52,850 nt of DNA, taken from positions 1 through 52,850 of IMG/VR virus record IMGVR_UViG_3300032271_000563, one strand, 5' to 3'. The notes under the pieces were generated by a model. That model was not told where the DNA came from and ran no database searches. It was given only the letters and a program-made list of their open reading frames with translations. Made by a program: the position numbers and the translations under genes. Each line of letters starts with the position of its first letter. Positions within the stretch are counted from its first letter, which is position 1. This DNA comes from a virus. Positions 15,793 to 24,306 of the stretch are shown piece by piece.

Positions 15793-16195
15793 CAACGATT
15801 TAGACTGGGCGTTTCCAAAAGTAGACCCAGGAGCCGAGCCACTCGGTGCAAGAATTCTTGTACAACTAAGAAGGTCCAAGAAGCAAACAGAAAGTGGATT
15901 GTGGTTGGTTGAAGAAACCAAAGAAACCGAAAAATGGCAAAACATGGTGGGTAAAGTCATCACGATTGGGCCATTGGCGTTTAAAAACAGGGAAACAATG
16001 GCCTCCTGGCCTGAAGGTTCCTGGTGCCAAGTCGGTGATTACGTCCGCGTACCCAAGTGGGGCGGAGATCGATGGGATATTGAAGTCCCAGGTGAAGATA
16101 GTCTTGAAGAAAAAGCTCTCTTTATGATTATCAATGACCATGAAGTTATCGCCAAGATAACTGGTAACCCCTTAGAAGTGAAAGCGTTTATATGA
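15782..16195 (+). CDS. GroES-like co-chaperonin
   Basis: 137 residues. The stretch from about 20 to 128 follows the Cpn10/GroES layout: EPLGARILVQLRRSKKQTESG (first strand and mobile-loop region), WQNMVGKVITIGPLAF, GSWCQVGDYVRVPKW, and the closing ALFMIINDHEVIAKI. These match the K-V-hGxG, h-hGD-Vhh-k and hhhhxxxDhhA signatures of GroES. Phage co-chaperonins such as T4 gp31 replace host GroES so that GroEL can fold the major capsid protein. Position before scaffold and capsid fits that role. No GroEL homologue is in the window, so the host's would be used. Sequence divergence is high; fold assignment is by motif. Confidence 0.75.
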   Translation: MTNNNDLDWAFPKVDPGAEPLGARILVQLRRSKKQTESGLWLVEETKETEKWQNMVGKVITIGPLAFKNRETMASWPEGSWCQVGDYVRVPKWGGDRWDIEVPGEDSLEEKALFMIINDHEVIAKITGNPLEVKAFI

Positions 16196-17112
16196 ACACG
16201 GAAACCAAAGATAAAGTCGAAGAACCGATTGACATTCATGTCAATGAGGAACTGGATGGATCTGCCACGGTTGAACTACCTGACGATTTAGCCCCCTCAA
16301 GCCATGAAGATGACGATCATCCAGATGACACGGACGAGGAGAGGCATGAGAAAAAAACAAAACGCAGAAATAAGCGTGATATTGCAAAGGCAACTACCTC
16401 CGAGAAACAAATTCAACTGGAACTGCTTAGAAAGCAAAACGAAGATTTGATGTCCAGGTTGGCAGTAGTGGAGAAAAGAACCCATTATGCTGACATAGCT
16501 CGAATCGATGCCGCCATCAAAGAGGCGGATATGAACCTTGAGTACCAAAAATTAAAGATGTCTGAGGCCATGCAACATGGAAACGGGGATGCATTTAATA
16601 TGGCCCAAGAGGGTTGGGATAAAGCCAAAACCACCATCAGGGACCTAAGAGCGCTCAAAGATTCACAAATTAGGCCGCAACAAACCAATAGTATTCCCGA
16701 TCCAAGGCTGACCAGAAATGCAAACGCCTGGATGGAAAAACATTCATGGTATGACCCCAGTGGTGGGGACCGTGATAGTCGAATTGCCAAAGTAATCGAT
16801 GAGGAGCTGGTTAAGGAGGGGTGGGACCCCACTTCAAATGATTATTGGGAAGAACTTGATAATCGCTTGTCAAAAACCATTTCTCATAGGTACAATGACG
16901 ATATGGACGTAAGACCGTCTGCTAAAAGACCAAGGAGTGTTGTTACAAGCACAGGACGCGAGAGCGTTAATGGTTCGTCAAATCGAAGCACTTTTGTACT
17001 TAAACCCGAACAGGTTAGAGCAATGAAAGATGCAGGTTTCTGGGATGACCAGGAAAAGCGAGCCAGAATGATCAAGCGCTACGCCCAAGAAGCACGTAAC
17101 AATTCATACTAA
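16192..17112 (+). CDS. Probable capsid scaffolding protein
   Basis: 306 residues, overlapping the GroES-like gene by 4 bp. Highly acidic N-terminus (VNEELDGSATVELPDD, then EDDDHPDDTDEE), a basic patch (KKTKRRNKRD), a long coiled coil (about 70-170), and a helical C-terminus ending RARMIKRYAQEARNNSY. High charge, coiled coil and position between portal and capsid are what scaffolding proteins look like. It would guide prohead assembly inside the shell and leave before packaging. A C-terminal basic helix could bind the capsid. The DGSA-V-acidic motif is shared with the portal leader. Confidence 0.75.
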   Translation: MNTETKDKVEEPIDIHVNEELDGSATVELPDDLAPSSHEDDDHPDDTDEERHEKKTKRRNKRDIAKATTSEKQIQLELLRKQNEDLMSRLAVVEKRTHYADIARIDAAIKEADMNLEYQKLKMSEAMQHGNGDAFNMAQEGWDKAKTTIRDLRALKDSQIRPQQTNSIPDPRLTRNANAWMEKHSWYDPSGGDRDSRIAKVIDEELVKEGWDPTSNDYWEELDNRLSKTISHRYNDDMDVRPSAKRPRSVVTSTGRESVNGSSNRSTFVLKPEQVRAMKDAGFWDDQEKRARMIKRYAQEARNNSY

Positions 17113-17123
17113 GGAAAAAGCAA

Positions 17124-17669
17124 ATGGAATCACGTTTAAAAAAATCTCTCAGTGCTGGTGGCCGAGAAAGTCGTTCTTCCGAGGACGAATCAAGAAAACC
17201 GCCTGAAGAAAAGTTCATCACGTCGCAGGAACGTCGCAGAATGTGGAGCGAGGAGTGGACACAGAGTGCTTTACCTAAAGTCCCAACAGTGCCAGGTTGG
17301 CATACATGTTGGCTCTCAACTACTAACAGTTATGACAGCATTGATAAGCGTATGCGACTAGGGTATGTTCCTGTAAAAGCGGAAGAAATGCCTGGATTCG
17401 ATAATTACCGCGTAAAAGCTGGAGAACACGTTGGTTTTGTTGCTTGCAATGAGATGCTCTTGTTTAAAATCCCTATGGATGTTTATCAAGACTACATGTT
17501 GCAGATGCACCATGATATGCCCAATGAGGAGTCCGACAAAATTCGGGTCCAAGTTGAGCAATTGCAAGGTGGACAAGACAGTTCAGGCAAAAACCTGGCT
17601 GAAGTTGAAGGCGATGGGTTAAAGCAATTAAGTAGGAGAAATGTACCTGATCCCGTTTTTCAAGGGTAG
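17124..17669 (+). CDS. Hypothetical head-region protein
   Basis: 181 residues with an AAGGAAAAAG site. Polar N-terminus (MESRLKKSLSAGGRESRSSE), then a compact domain: ALPKVPTVPGWHTCWLSTTN, RLGYVPVKAEEMPG, VGFVACNEMLLFKIPMDVYQ. The C-terminus is helical and polar, ending NVPDPVFQG. I associate this pattern with conserved unnamed proteins next to scaffold genes in uncultured phages. Probably a head-assembly or minor capsid protein; no catalytic motif visible. Confidence 0.65.
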   Translation: MESRLKKSLSAGGRESRSSEDESRKPPEEKFITSQERRRMWSEEWTQSALPKVPTVPGWHTCWLSTTNSYDSIDKRMRLGYVPVKAEEMPGFDNYRVKAGEHVGFVACNEMLLFKIPMDVYQDYMLQMHHDMPNEESDKIRVQVEQLQGGQDSSGKNLAEVEGDGLKQLSRRNVPDPVFQG

Positions 17670-17692
17670 GGTTTTTTTAACAAGGAGTTAGT

Positions 17693-18280
17693 ATGTCTTC
17701 AACTAATGCTCCGTTCGGCCTACGTCCTGCGTTCCATCCCTCTGGTTTGGACCGCGCTCAAGCGTTGGCTGGCGGTATTGCGTCTGGATATTCATCGAAT
17801 ATCTTAAAAGGACAACCCGTTATATATAACGGTAGTGCTGGAACCATCGGAGTAGTAACAACTACTGGTGCATGGACTGGTGCTTTTGCTGGTGTCGAAT
17901 GGACTGATACTACTGGTCGTAGGCGTGTAAGTAACTATTGGCCTGCCAGTACTGCTTATATTGCTGGATCATGTGTTGCTTATTTCTACAACGATCAAAA
18001 CATCGTTTATGAAATTCAATCTGATGCAACAATGGCTCAAACTTCTTTGGGTAACGAGTACAACTTCACATCTGCCAATTTAGCCGCAGGTTCTACTACT
18101 ACTGGTTTGTCTGCTTGCACCTTAGGTGTATCAACAGCCGTTGGTAATGGCGCCCAGGGCCAAATGCGTGTCGTTGACATTGCTCCATATGTGGACAATG
18201 CATGGGGTGATGCCTATGTTATTGTTCGTGTCGTTAACTCACAGTCACAGTTCTTCGGTTCTGTAACTGCTATAGCATAA
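17693..18280 (+). CDS. Putative capsid decoration/minor head protein
   Basis: 195 residues with an AAGGAG site. Starts MSSTNAPFGLRPAFHPSGLD and is then beta-rich, with small residues (LKGQPVIYNGSAGTIGVVTT, FAGVEWTDTTGRRRVS, GSCVAYFYNDQNIVYEIQ) and a C-terminal DIAPYVDNAWGDAYVIVRVV block. Placement immediately before the major capsid gene and the beta-strand pattern fit a decoration or cement protein on the capsid surface. A fold comparison would be needed to separate this from a small fibre protein. Confidence 0.6.
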   Translation: MSSTNAPFGLRPAFHPSGLDRAQALAGGIASGYSSNILKGQPVIYNGSAGTIGVVTTTGAWTGAFAGVEWTDTTGRRRVSNYWPASTAYIAGSCVAYFYNDQNIVYEIQSDATMAQTSLGNEYNFTSANLAAGSTTTGLSACTLGVSTAVGNGAQGQMRVVDIAPYVDNAWGDAYVIVRVVNSQSQFFGSVTAIA

Positions 18281-18291
18281 GGGGGTAAATC

Positions 18292-19206
18292 ATGGCCGCA
18301 CCAATGCGAAGTACGGACTTTAGATCAATCGTTGAACCAATTCTTAATGAATGTTTTGATGGTGTCTATGATCTCCGCGAAGACGAATGGTCACGTGTTT
18401 TCCGTGAATCAGAGGGTATCCCCCGTAACTACCACGAAGAGCCCGTCCTTTATGGATTTGGCGCCGCACCTCAATTGCCTGATGGAACACCAGTGTCCTA
18501 TCAGCAAGGTGGTGTACTCTTCCTCCAACGCTACATTTACAATGTATATGGCCTGGCCTTTGCGTTGACAAAAGTGTTGGTTGAAGACGGTGACCATATT
18601 CGTATCGGTCAAGTGTATGCTCGACATCTCGCCCAATCATTGATTGAGACTAAAGAAACACTCTGTGCAAATATTTTGAACAGAGCATTCAATAGTTCTT
18701 ATGTTGGTGGTGACGGCGTATCGTTGATCAACACTGCTCACCCAATCGTGAGTGGATCTTTCAGCAACCAATTGACTACAGCCGCTGTTTTGTCTCAAAC
18801 ATCTCTCGAACAGATGTTGATTCAAGTCCGTCAAGCTGTGGACAACAACGGTAAGAAAATTCGTTTGGTTCCCCGCCAATTGGTGGTGGCTCCAGGCAAC
18901 ATTTTCCAAGCTGAAGTGTTGTTGAAATCAGTATTGCGTACTGGAACCGCAAACAATGACTTGAACCCTGTTAAGTCAATTGGTTTGTTGGATGAAGGCG
19001 CCGCAATCTTGTCACGTTTGACATCATCCACTGCATGGTGGGTTCAAACTGATGCGCCTGAAGGCATGAAGCTTTTGATGCGTAGACGTTTGGAGAAAAC
19101 CATGGAAGGTGACTTCGAGACTGACAGTATGCGTTACAAAGCAACGGAGCGTTACATCCCAGGATGGACAGATCCCCGCGCATTGTTCGGTACACCAGGC
19201 GCTTAA
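18292..19206 (+). CDS. Major capsid protein (HK97-fold type)
   Basis: 304 residues. Layout of phage capsid proteins of the Mu gpT/HK97 group: N-arm (FRSIVEPILNECFDGVYD), an E-loop-like stretch (YHEEPVLYGFGAAPQLPDG), a spine helix (IGQVYARHLAQSLIETKETL), NRAFNSSYVGGDGVSLINTA, the P-domain-to-A-domain stretch with IRLVPRQLVVAPGNIFQAEV, and a final strand-rich part (WWVQTDAPEGMKLLMRR, RYKATERYIPGWTDPRALFG). It forms the icosahedral shell. No N-terminal protease-cleaved delta domain is evident. A strong terminator follows at 19215, as expected for a highly expressed late gene. Confidence 0.9.
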   Translation: MAAPMRSTDFRSIVEPILNECFDGVYDLREDEWSRVFRESEGIPRNYHEEPVLYGFGAAPQLPDGTPVSYQQGGVLFLQRYIYNVYGLAFALTKVLVEDGDHIRIGQVYARHLAQSLIETKETLCANILNRAFNSSYVGGDGVSLINTAHPIVSGSFSNQLTTAAVLSQTSLEQMLIQVRQAVDNNGKKIRLVPRQLVVAPGNIFQAEVLLKSVLRTGTANNDLNPVKSIGLLDEGAAILSRLTSSTAWWVQTDAPEGMKLLMRRRLEKTMEGDFETDSMRYKATERYIPGWTDPRALFGTPGA

Positions 19207-19214
19207 TGCCTAGC

Positions 19215-19246
19215 GGGGAGGGGATAAAACCTCTCCCCATTTTTTT
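19215..19246 (+). terminator. Rho-independent terminator after capsid gene
   Basis: GGGGAGGGG (19215-19223) pairs with CCTCTCCCC (19230-19238) over 9 bp with one G-U, loop ATAAAA, then a run of seven T. It begins 8 bp after the capsid stop. Confidence 0.92.
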
Positions 19247-19278
19247 AATGTTGTCATACTTTTCATGGAGCAGACAAA

Positions 19279-20526
19279 ATGCCACAATTTTCAGACGATC
19301 TATTTTTAGGCCCAGCCCAAACTTACATGGGTACGGGTGTTCGCCCTTACACTACTACTGCCACTGGTGGTACAGGTGGTGTATCCTCTTCAACCTTAAC
19401 AATTACTGCCCTTAATCAAGGTGCTCCAATTGTTGTTGGTATGTATGTAGACGGTTCAAGCGTAACCGACGGCACATATATCACTGCATTTGGCACTGGT
19501 AACGGTGGTGCAGGCACATATACGCTTAATCAAGCTATTAATATTGCCAACACAACTGCGTTGACATTTCATGGAAACATTGCATTTGATGATCCATCTC
19601 AAATGGATTTGGGTATTGGTCCTTTGGGCCGTATCTATGTTTGGGATGTAATTCCCCAAGCATTGGTAGCAAATAACATTGCCGCCTCACAAACACCCGT
19701 AGCATCAGGTTCTTTGACTTTGACAGCAGGTACATCAGTTAAATCTGTTATCCGTAATGACGGCACAACAGCATTACAAGTTGATTTGCCACGCGCTGTT
19801 AAAGTAACTACAGGTACTGCAACAGGTTCTGTATTGGCAAGTGTAATTATTGCTGGAACTGGGGGTCAAATTACTTTTACCTCTAACGCAAGCGTGTTCA
19901 CTGGTCAACGCATGACTATTTCTGGCACTTTAGGTGGTACAGGTACGATTACAGGTTATACCAACCCAACGACTTATATCCTGAGTGCAGTAACAGCAAC
20001 AAGCGCAACTTTGACAACAACCGCAGGTGGTGCAGTTGTTACAACAGCAGGTACACCAACTGGTTTGACTTACACTTTGGGTGCCGCACCACAGACAATT
20101 ACTGTGAGTGGTTATGACTATTATGGTCAAACTATGAGTGAGGCAATTACTTCTAGCGCCGCAGTTAGTACAGCAGTAAATGGTAAAAAAGCATTTTTCC
20201 AAATTACTTCTATTACAACAAGTGGTGCAACAGGTACGGCATTAACAGTAGGTACAACAGACATTCTTGGATTGCCTGTGCGAGTGTTTAACGTAGCATA
20301 TATTGCAAGCGTGAAAACCAACAGCACTTTGGCCCAGGATACTGGAACCTTTGTAGCCGCAGACACTGCAACAGCAACCACCACAACAGGTGATGTTCGT
20401 GGTACTTATGTACCAGGCACAGCATCAGACGGTATCAACCGTACAGTGATGGGAATTTTGTTACCTGGTATTGCCGTCGGTCCCAATGCTACACGCACTG
20501 GTGCTCTTGGCGTCACTCAAGCCTAA
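19279..20526 (+). CDS. Beta-rich virion protein with fibre-type modules
   Basis: 415 residues, extremely rich in Thr, Gly, Ala and Ser. The N-terminus MPQFSDDLFLGPAQTYMGTG is followed by modules VVGMYVDGSSVTDGTYIT...GTYTLN (about 54-87) and GQRMTISGTLGGTGTITGY...TYILSAV (about 210-240). These are short beta units also found in the insert of the 37004 gene. The C-terminus (DGINRTVMGILLPGIAVGPN) appears separately folded. It follows the capsid gene and terminator; probably a head decoration or vertex protein. Confidence 0.6.
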   Translation: MPQFSDDLFLGPAQTYMGTGVRPYTTTATGGTGGVSSSTLTITALNQGAPIVVGMYVDGSSVTDGTYITAFGTGNGGAGTYTLNQAINIANTTALTFHGNIAFDDPSQMDLGIGPLGRIYVWDVIPQALVANNIAASQTPVASGSLTLTAGTSVKSVIRNDGTTALQVDLPRAVKVTTGTATGSVLASVIIAGTGGQITFTSNASVFTGQRMTISGTLGGTGTITGYTNPTTYILSAVTATSATLTTTAGGAVVTTAGTPTGLTYTLGAAPQTITVSGYDYYGQTMSEAITSSAAVSTAVNGKKAFFQITSITTSGATGTALTVGTTDILGLPVRVFNVAYIASVKTNSTLAQDTGTFVAADTATATTTTGDVRGTYVPGTASDGINRTVMGILLPGIAVGPNATRTGALGVTQA

Positions 20527-20538
20527 TAGGAGAGACAC

Positions 20539-21888
20539 ATGGGACAATTTAAACCAATGGTAAAAATGGAAACAACTGAACCATCAGTTGAGTTAAAACT
20601 CAAAAAAGGTGGTCATGTTTCCATGAAAAAAGGTAAGAAAAGCGATAGTGGTCATCACATGATGGACGGCGGCATTATGAATGCCTTGTCTTCACCACGT
20701 CGCTCTATGGGTATGCCTCCAACTATGATGGGCGCCGCTCCTGCACGTCCTGCCATGGCTTTGCGTCGTAAGGCTATGGCGGCAATGCCAACACCTATGA
20801 TGAAAAAAGGTGGTGAGATGGAGTCCAAGCATGACCAGATGATGGAAGACAAGCGGATGTCCAAGCTTGAGGCTGAATTGAAAAAGCATGAAAAAATGCC
20901 TGCTCATTTAGCTCACAAAGGTATGGCATCAGGTGGTTCATCTGATGAGCGCATGAAAAATTTGGCAAAAGCCCGTGAGGCACTTCAAAAGTGTAAAGAA
21001 GGTGGTGGTATGCATCACTTAGACAAGTGCGAAATGCATTTGGCTAAATGTGGCGGTGGTTCCATGAAGAAAATGGCCACTGGCGGTGCTACTGGCAAAA
21101 ATCTTGATGCATTTGAAACCAAAACTACCGTAAAAGGCAATGTTAAGCCTTTTGAAAAAACTGAAATGCATACTGCCAAGAAAGATAGTGCTCATGGTAC
21201 TGGCGGAGTCAAAGAAGGTAATGGTGGTGGTTACAAAAAAGGTGGTTCAATTAATTCTGAAACATCTTACGGTGACTACGCTACTACCAAAGTTGACCAG
21301 GCTAAGCCTGATTCAGCACACGGTACTGGTGGCGTTTCTATGTCCAATGCTGGTGGTTTTAAAAAGGGTGGAAAAGCCAAATATAAAACTGGTGGTGGAG
21401 TAGAAAAGTACGCTGTTGATAATGTTGAGGGAACTCCTAAAGGCGTGACCAATACAACAACTGGTGAAGTCAAAGAGTCCAATGGTGGTGGTTACAAGAA
21501 AGGCGGTGCTTTAAAAAAGCATTTCGCCACGGGGGGCAGTGTTAATCGCACTGGTCACGCCGTGGTAATGCCCCAAGCAAGTAAGCCCGCATCTAAAGCA
21601 ACAGAAATCAATATGTTATCTGGTGTTTTTAAAAAGGGCGGTCACGTAAAAAAGTTTGATGGCGGTGGTTCAACTGGTGACAAGATCATTGATCAAGAAA
21701 ACCAGAAAAGACTAAATGAATTAAATACTACCAAGTATGAAAATCAACACCCATTTAAGACAATGTTTAACAATGTTAAAGAGTTTGTAATGGGGCCGCC
21801 TACAACTCCCGCGGGGAGCGTTACCAAGACTAAAGAGTCAGTCACGGTAGCACCACAAAAAAAAAGTGGTGGTAGTATCAAGCGTTAA
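20539..21888 (+). CDS. Lys/Met/Gly-rich protein with repeated K-K-G-G motifs
   Basis: 449 residues, strongly basic and almost without hydrophobic core. At least eight KKGG or close variants are spread along the chain (KKGGHVSMKKGKK, MKKGGEM, GGGYKKGGSI, GGFKKGGKAK, GGGYKKGGAL, FKKGGHVKKFDGGGS, KKKSGGSIKR), plus repeats of the form DSAHGTGGV-x-N-GGGY/FKKGG. The first third is Met-rich. A central helix (DERMKNLAKAREALQKCKE...) holds several Cys and His. No known enzyme domain. Charge and position among virion genes suggest a DNA-contacting or internal virion protein. The same K-x-G-G string marks other virion proteins in this genome. Confidence 0.65.
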   Translation: MGQFKPMVKMETTEPSVELKLKKGGHVSMKKGKKSDSGHHMMDGGIMNALSSPRRSMGMPPTMMGAAPARPAMALRRKAMAAMPTPMMKKGGEMESKHDQMMEDKRMSKLEAELKKHEKMPAHLAHKGMASGGSSDERMKNLAKAREALQKCKEGGGMHHLDKCEMHLAKCGGGSMKKMATGGATGKNLDAFETKTTVKGNVKPFEKTEMHTAKKDSAHGTGGVKEGNGGGYKKGGSINSETSYGDYATTKVDQAKPDSAHGTGGVSMSNAGGFKKGGKAKYKTGGGVEKYAVDNVEGTPKGVTNTTTGEVKESNGGGYKKGGALKKHFATGGSVNRTGHAVVMPQASKPASKATEINMLSGVFKKGGHVKKFDGGGSTGDKIIDQENQKRLNELNTTKYENQHPFKTMFNNVKEFVMGPPTTPAGSVTKTKESVTVAPQKKSGGSIKR

Positions 21889-21893
21889 ATAAG

Positions 21894-21918
21894 GTGGGGG
21901 CTACGGCCCCTACTTTTT
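21894..21918 (+). terminator. Rho-independent terminator after the KKGG gene
   Basis: GTGGGGGC (21894-21901), loop TACG, GCCCCTAC (21906-21913), then TTTTT. An 8-bp stem with one G-T pair, starting 6 bp after the stop codon. Its core equals that of the terminator at 3211. Confidence 0.88.
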
Positions 21919-21929
21919 AAGGGATTATT

Positions 21930-22706
21930 ATGGGAACTTATTCTTCTGCAACTAGACAAGGTGCGTTTGAACCATTTGAATTGCAATTGAGCCGTGGACA
22001 AGTAGACGGTCATTCTTATTTATTTCAATTTGGTCAAACGTCTACTGTTACCACAAATCAATCTGTTTGGGCAACTACTGGAGTTTACGCATTTCCTGCG
22101 TCGGCAACAGTAATGAAAATTTCAAGCGCAAACACAAACGACACTTCTGCTGGCAGTGGCGCGCGCACAGTATTTATTTCAGGTTTAGATGCTAATTACG
22201 CACCAATTTCTGAAACAGTTATTTTGAATGGTCAAACAGCCGTTAACACAACAAACAGTTATTTGCGTATCAATGATTTTTATGTTTTGACTTGTGGTAG
22301 TGGTAACACTGCCGCAGGAATTATTTATGCTGGAACAGGCAATGTAACAACTGGTGTTCCTGCAACCATTTATTCATTGATGCCCGTTGCATACAATTCT
22401 CAAACACAGGCAATCTATACGGTTCCTGCTGGATATACGGCATACATTACCAGCTACACATTCACTTCCAATAATACAACTGCTAATACCATTTGTTCTG
22501 GGTTTTTGTATGTTTACTTGTATGGAAATAATTTTCCAACTATTGAAGCATCTGCTCGATTTAATGCTGGTAGCGTATTTGACAGGCACTTTGATTGTCC
22601 TTTGAAATTTGCTGAAAAAACCGATTTTGATATGCACGTTTCTGCTGGCGCGTCTGGTCAAATGACAGGCGAAATGCATATGATTTTGGTTAAAAATCCT
22701 GATTAA
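21930..22706 (+). CDS. Hypothetical beta-rich structural protein
   Basis: 258 residues beginning [20 protein letters not shown], preceded by AAGGG. A strand-rich chain with many Thr, Ser, Asn and aromatic residues ([57 protein letters not shown]), ending with a more charged block ([20 protein letters not shown]). This looks like a capsid-surface or vertex protein. No known enzymatic motif. Two bases separate it from the next gene, so they share translation. Confidence 0.6.
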   Translation: MGTYSSATRQGAFEPFELQLSRGQVDGHSYLFQFGQTSTVTTNQSVWATTGVYAFPASATVMKISSANTNDTSAGSGARTVFISGLDANYAPISETVILNGQTAVNTTNSYLRINDFYVLTCGSGNTAAGIIYAGTGNVTTGVPATIYSLMPVAYNSQTQAIYTVPAGYTAYITSYTFTSNNTTANTICSGFLYVYLYGNNFPTIEASARFNAGSVFDRHFDCPLKFAEKTDFDMHVSAGASGQMTGEMHMILVKNPD

Positions 22707-22708
22707 TC

Positions 22709-23227
22709 ATGCCAAGTAAATCACCTGCTCAACATCGACTGATGGAGGCCGCCGCGCATACCAAGGGTGGATATGGTGGCGTTCCACAAAAAGTTGGAAA
22801 AGAATTTGTCAAAGCCGATGAAGGCAAAAAAATGGCAAACGGTGGTTTGTATGCCAACATTCATGCAAAAAAAGAAAGAATAGCCCATGGTTCTGGTGAA
22901 AAAATGCGTAAGGTCGGTTCTAGTGGCGCACCGAGCGCTAAAGATTTTCGTGAATCAGCTAAAACTGCTAAACACAAAGAGGGTGGACCATCTTTAGCGG
23001 TAGGACGTGGTGAAAAGCTTTCAGTGGACCGCGGTGCGGGTTTGACGGCCAAGGGTAGGGCAAAGTACAACAGAGAGACTGGGAGCCATTTAAAGCCTCC
23101 ACAACCTCAAGGTGGTGCTAGAAAAGATTCGTTTTGTGCCAGGATGTCTGGCGTTGTGAAACATGCGTCTGGTGATGCCCCAAGAGCGAAAGCATCACTT
23201 AAACGCTGGGACTGTCCAGGATGGTAA
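22709..23227 (+). CDS. Basic three-module small protein (DUF6321-like C-terminus)
   Basis: 172 residues, very basic. Three short modules: residues 1-38 ([20 protein letters not shown], then [18 protein letters not shown]), residues 44-90 ([20 protein letters not shown], then [20 protein letters not shown]), and residues about 108-172 ([35 protein letters not shown], ending [10 protein letters not shown]). The last resembles DUF6321. Each is known to me as a stand-alone small phage protein, so this looks like a natural fusion. It carries the K/N-x-G-G motif. Function unknown; likely packaged or DNA-associated. Confidence 0.65.
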   Translation: MPSKSPAQHRLMEAAAHTKGGYGGVPQKVGKEFVKADEGKKMANGGLYANIHAKKERIAHGSGEKMRKVGSSGAPSAKDFRESAKTAKHKEGGPSLAVGRGEKLSVDRGAGLTAKGRAKYNRETGSHLKPPQPQGGARKDSFCARMSGVVKHASGDAPRAKASLKRWDCPGW

Positions 23228-23230
23228 AAA

Positions 23231-24304
23231 ATGTCATTTTCGGGAACCGTTAGTCAGACAGTTGTTAACACACAAACCGTCATCGATCATGCGGTGCGTC
23301 GGTGTGGAAAACTTGCTGAAGAAATATCTTCAGAACAACAAATAACGGCTAGGGAAAATTTGTATTTTCTTTTGTCCCATATGATGAACCGCGGAATACA
23401 GTATTTTGCTGTCAACAAGGTTGTTATAGGCTTAAATGCCAACCAGTATGAGTACACCCTGCCCAGTGGCGCAAACGACGCTCTAAACGTCTTATATCGC
23501 CAAATGGCACGGCCAAATGGTAGCTACACAACCAGTGCAAATGGTGTTGTGGCCAATATTTATGATGGCAACGTCGATACATATTGCCAGCAAACAACTG
23601 CAAATGGTAATTTCACGGTCAATTATGGTTCTACGGACCCACAATACATAGGATCAATTGGCATCATGCCTTATGTTTCTGGTGGTGGAAGTGCAACCTG
23701 GAGCTATTATTTGCAAGCATCCAGCGATGGAACTACCTGGAATAACATTTATACAGCTACTGCTGTGACGGTAACTGATGGCCAGTGGATATGGCAAGAC
23801 ATTGATCCTGGTTTTAACGTCATTTACTATCGAATTCAAGCATTTAGCAATACCACTTTGGCCCTGAGAGAGTGGTATTTGGGTAATAACAGCACAGAAA
23901 TTCAAATGTCACGTTTGAATCGTGATGATTACACCAATTTACCCAACAAAAACTTTACTGCTAACCAACCTTTTCAATTTTGGTTCAATCGGACCATACC
24001 AAATCCAACTTTAGTCCTTTGGCCTGTGCCAAGTACATCATTTGTACAGATGACGGTGTGGTATTCAGCCTATATTGAAGATGTTGGAGCGCTTTATCAG
24101 CAATTGGCTTTACCTCAAAGGTGGTATGAGGCAACAATCTTTATGCTAGCTCACCGTATGAGCTTGGAGTTGCCCCAAATTGACCCAGCACGAATTGCAT
24201 ATTTGGAAAAAATGGCGGATAAGTTCCTTTACGACGTAGAGCAAGAAGAGAGGGACAAATCGCCAGAGTATTTCGCACCAAATATTAGCGTTTACACAAG
24301 TTAA
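23231..24304 (+). CDS. Head-tail adaptor (gp4-like) with inserted discoidin-like domain
   Basis: 357 residues. The N-terminus (VIDHAVRRCGKLAEEISSEQ, then NLYFLLSHMMNRGIQYF) and the C-terminal third (WFNRTIPNPTLVLWPVP, LPQRWYEATIFMLAHRMSLE, ending in an acidic helix) match the helical adaptor fold of podovirus connector proteins such as P22 gp4. Between them, about residues 92-215, lies a beta domain (IYDGNVDTYCQQTT, WSYYLQASSDGTTWNNIYTA, YYRIQAFSNTTLALREWYLG) that reads like an F5/8-type C (discoidin) fold, usually a sugar-binding module. The adaptor would extend the portal; the insertion would project outward near the tail. Confidence 0.7.
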   Translation: MSFSGTVSQTVVNTQTVIDHAVRRCGKLAEEISSEQQITARENLYFLLSHMMNRGIQYFAVNKVVIGLNANQYEYTLPSGANDALNVLYRQMARPNGSYTTSANGVVANIYDGNVDTYCQQTTANGNFTVNYGSTDPQYIGSIGIMPYVSGGGSATWSYYLQASSDGTTWNNIYTATAVTVTDGQWIWQDIDPGFNVIYYRIQAFSNTTLALREWYLGNNSTEIQMSRLNRDDYTNLPNKNFTANQPFQFWFNRTIPNPTLVLWPVPSTSFVQMTVWYSAYIEDVGALYQQLALPQRWYEATIFMLAHRMSLELPQIDPARIAYLEKMADKFLYDVEQEERDKSPEYFAPNISVYTS

Positions 24305-24306
24305 CC

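Noticed and set aside
17650-17680. Terminator at CCC...GGG followed by TTTTTTT after the 17124 gene
   Set aside because: The stem is only about 3-4 bp; too weak to call.
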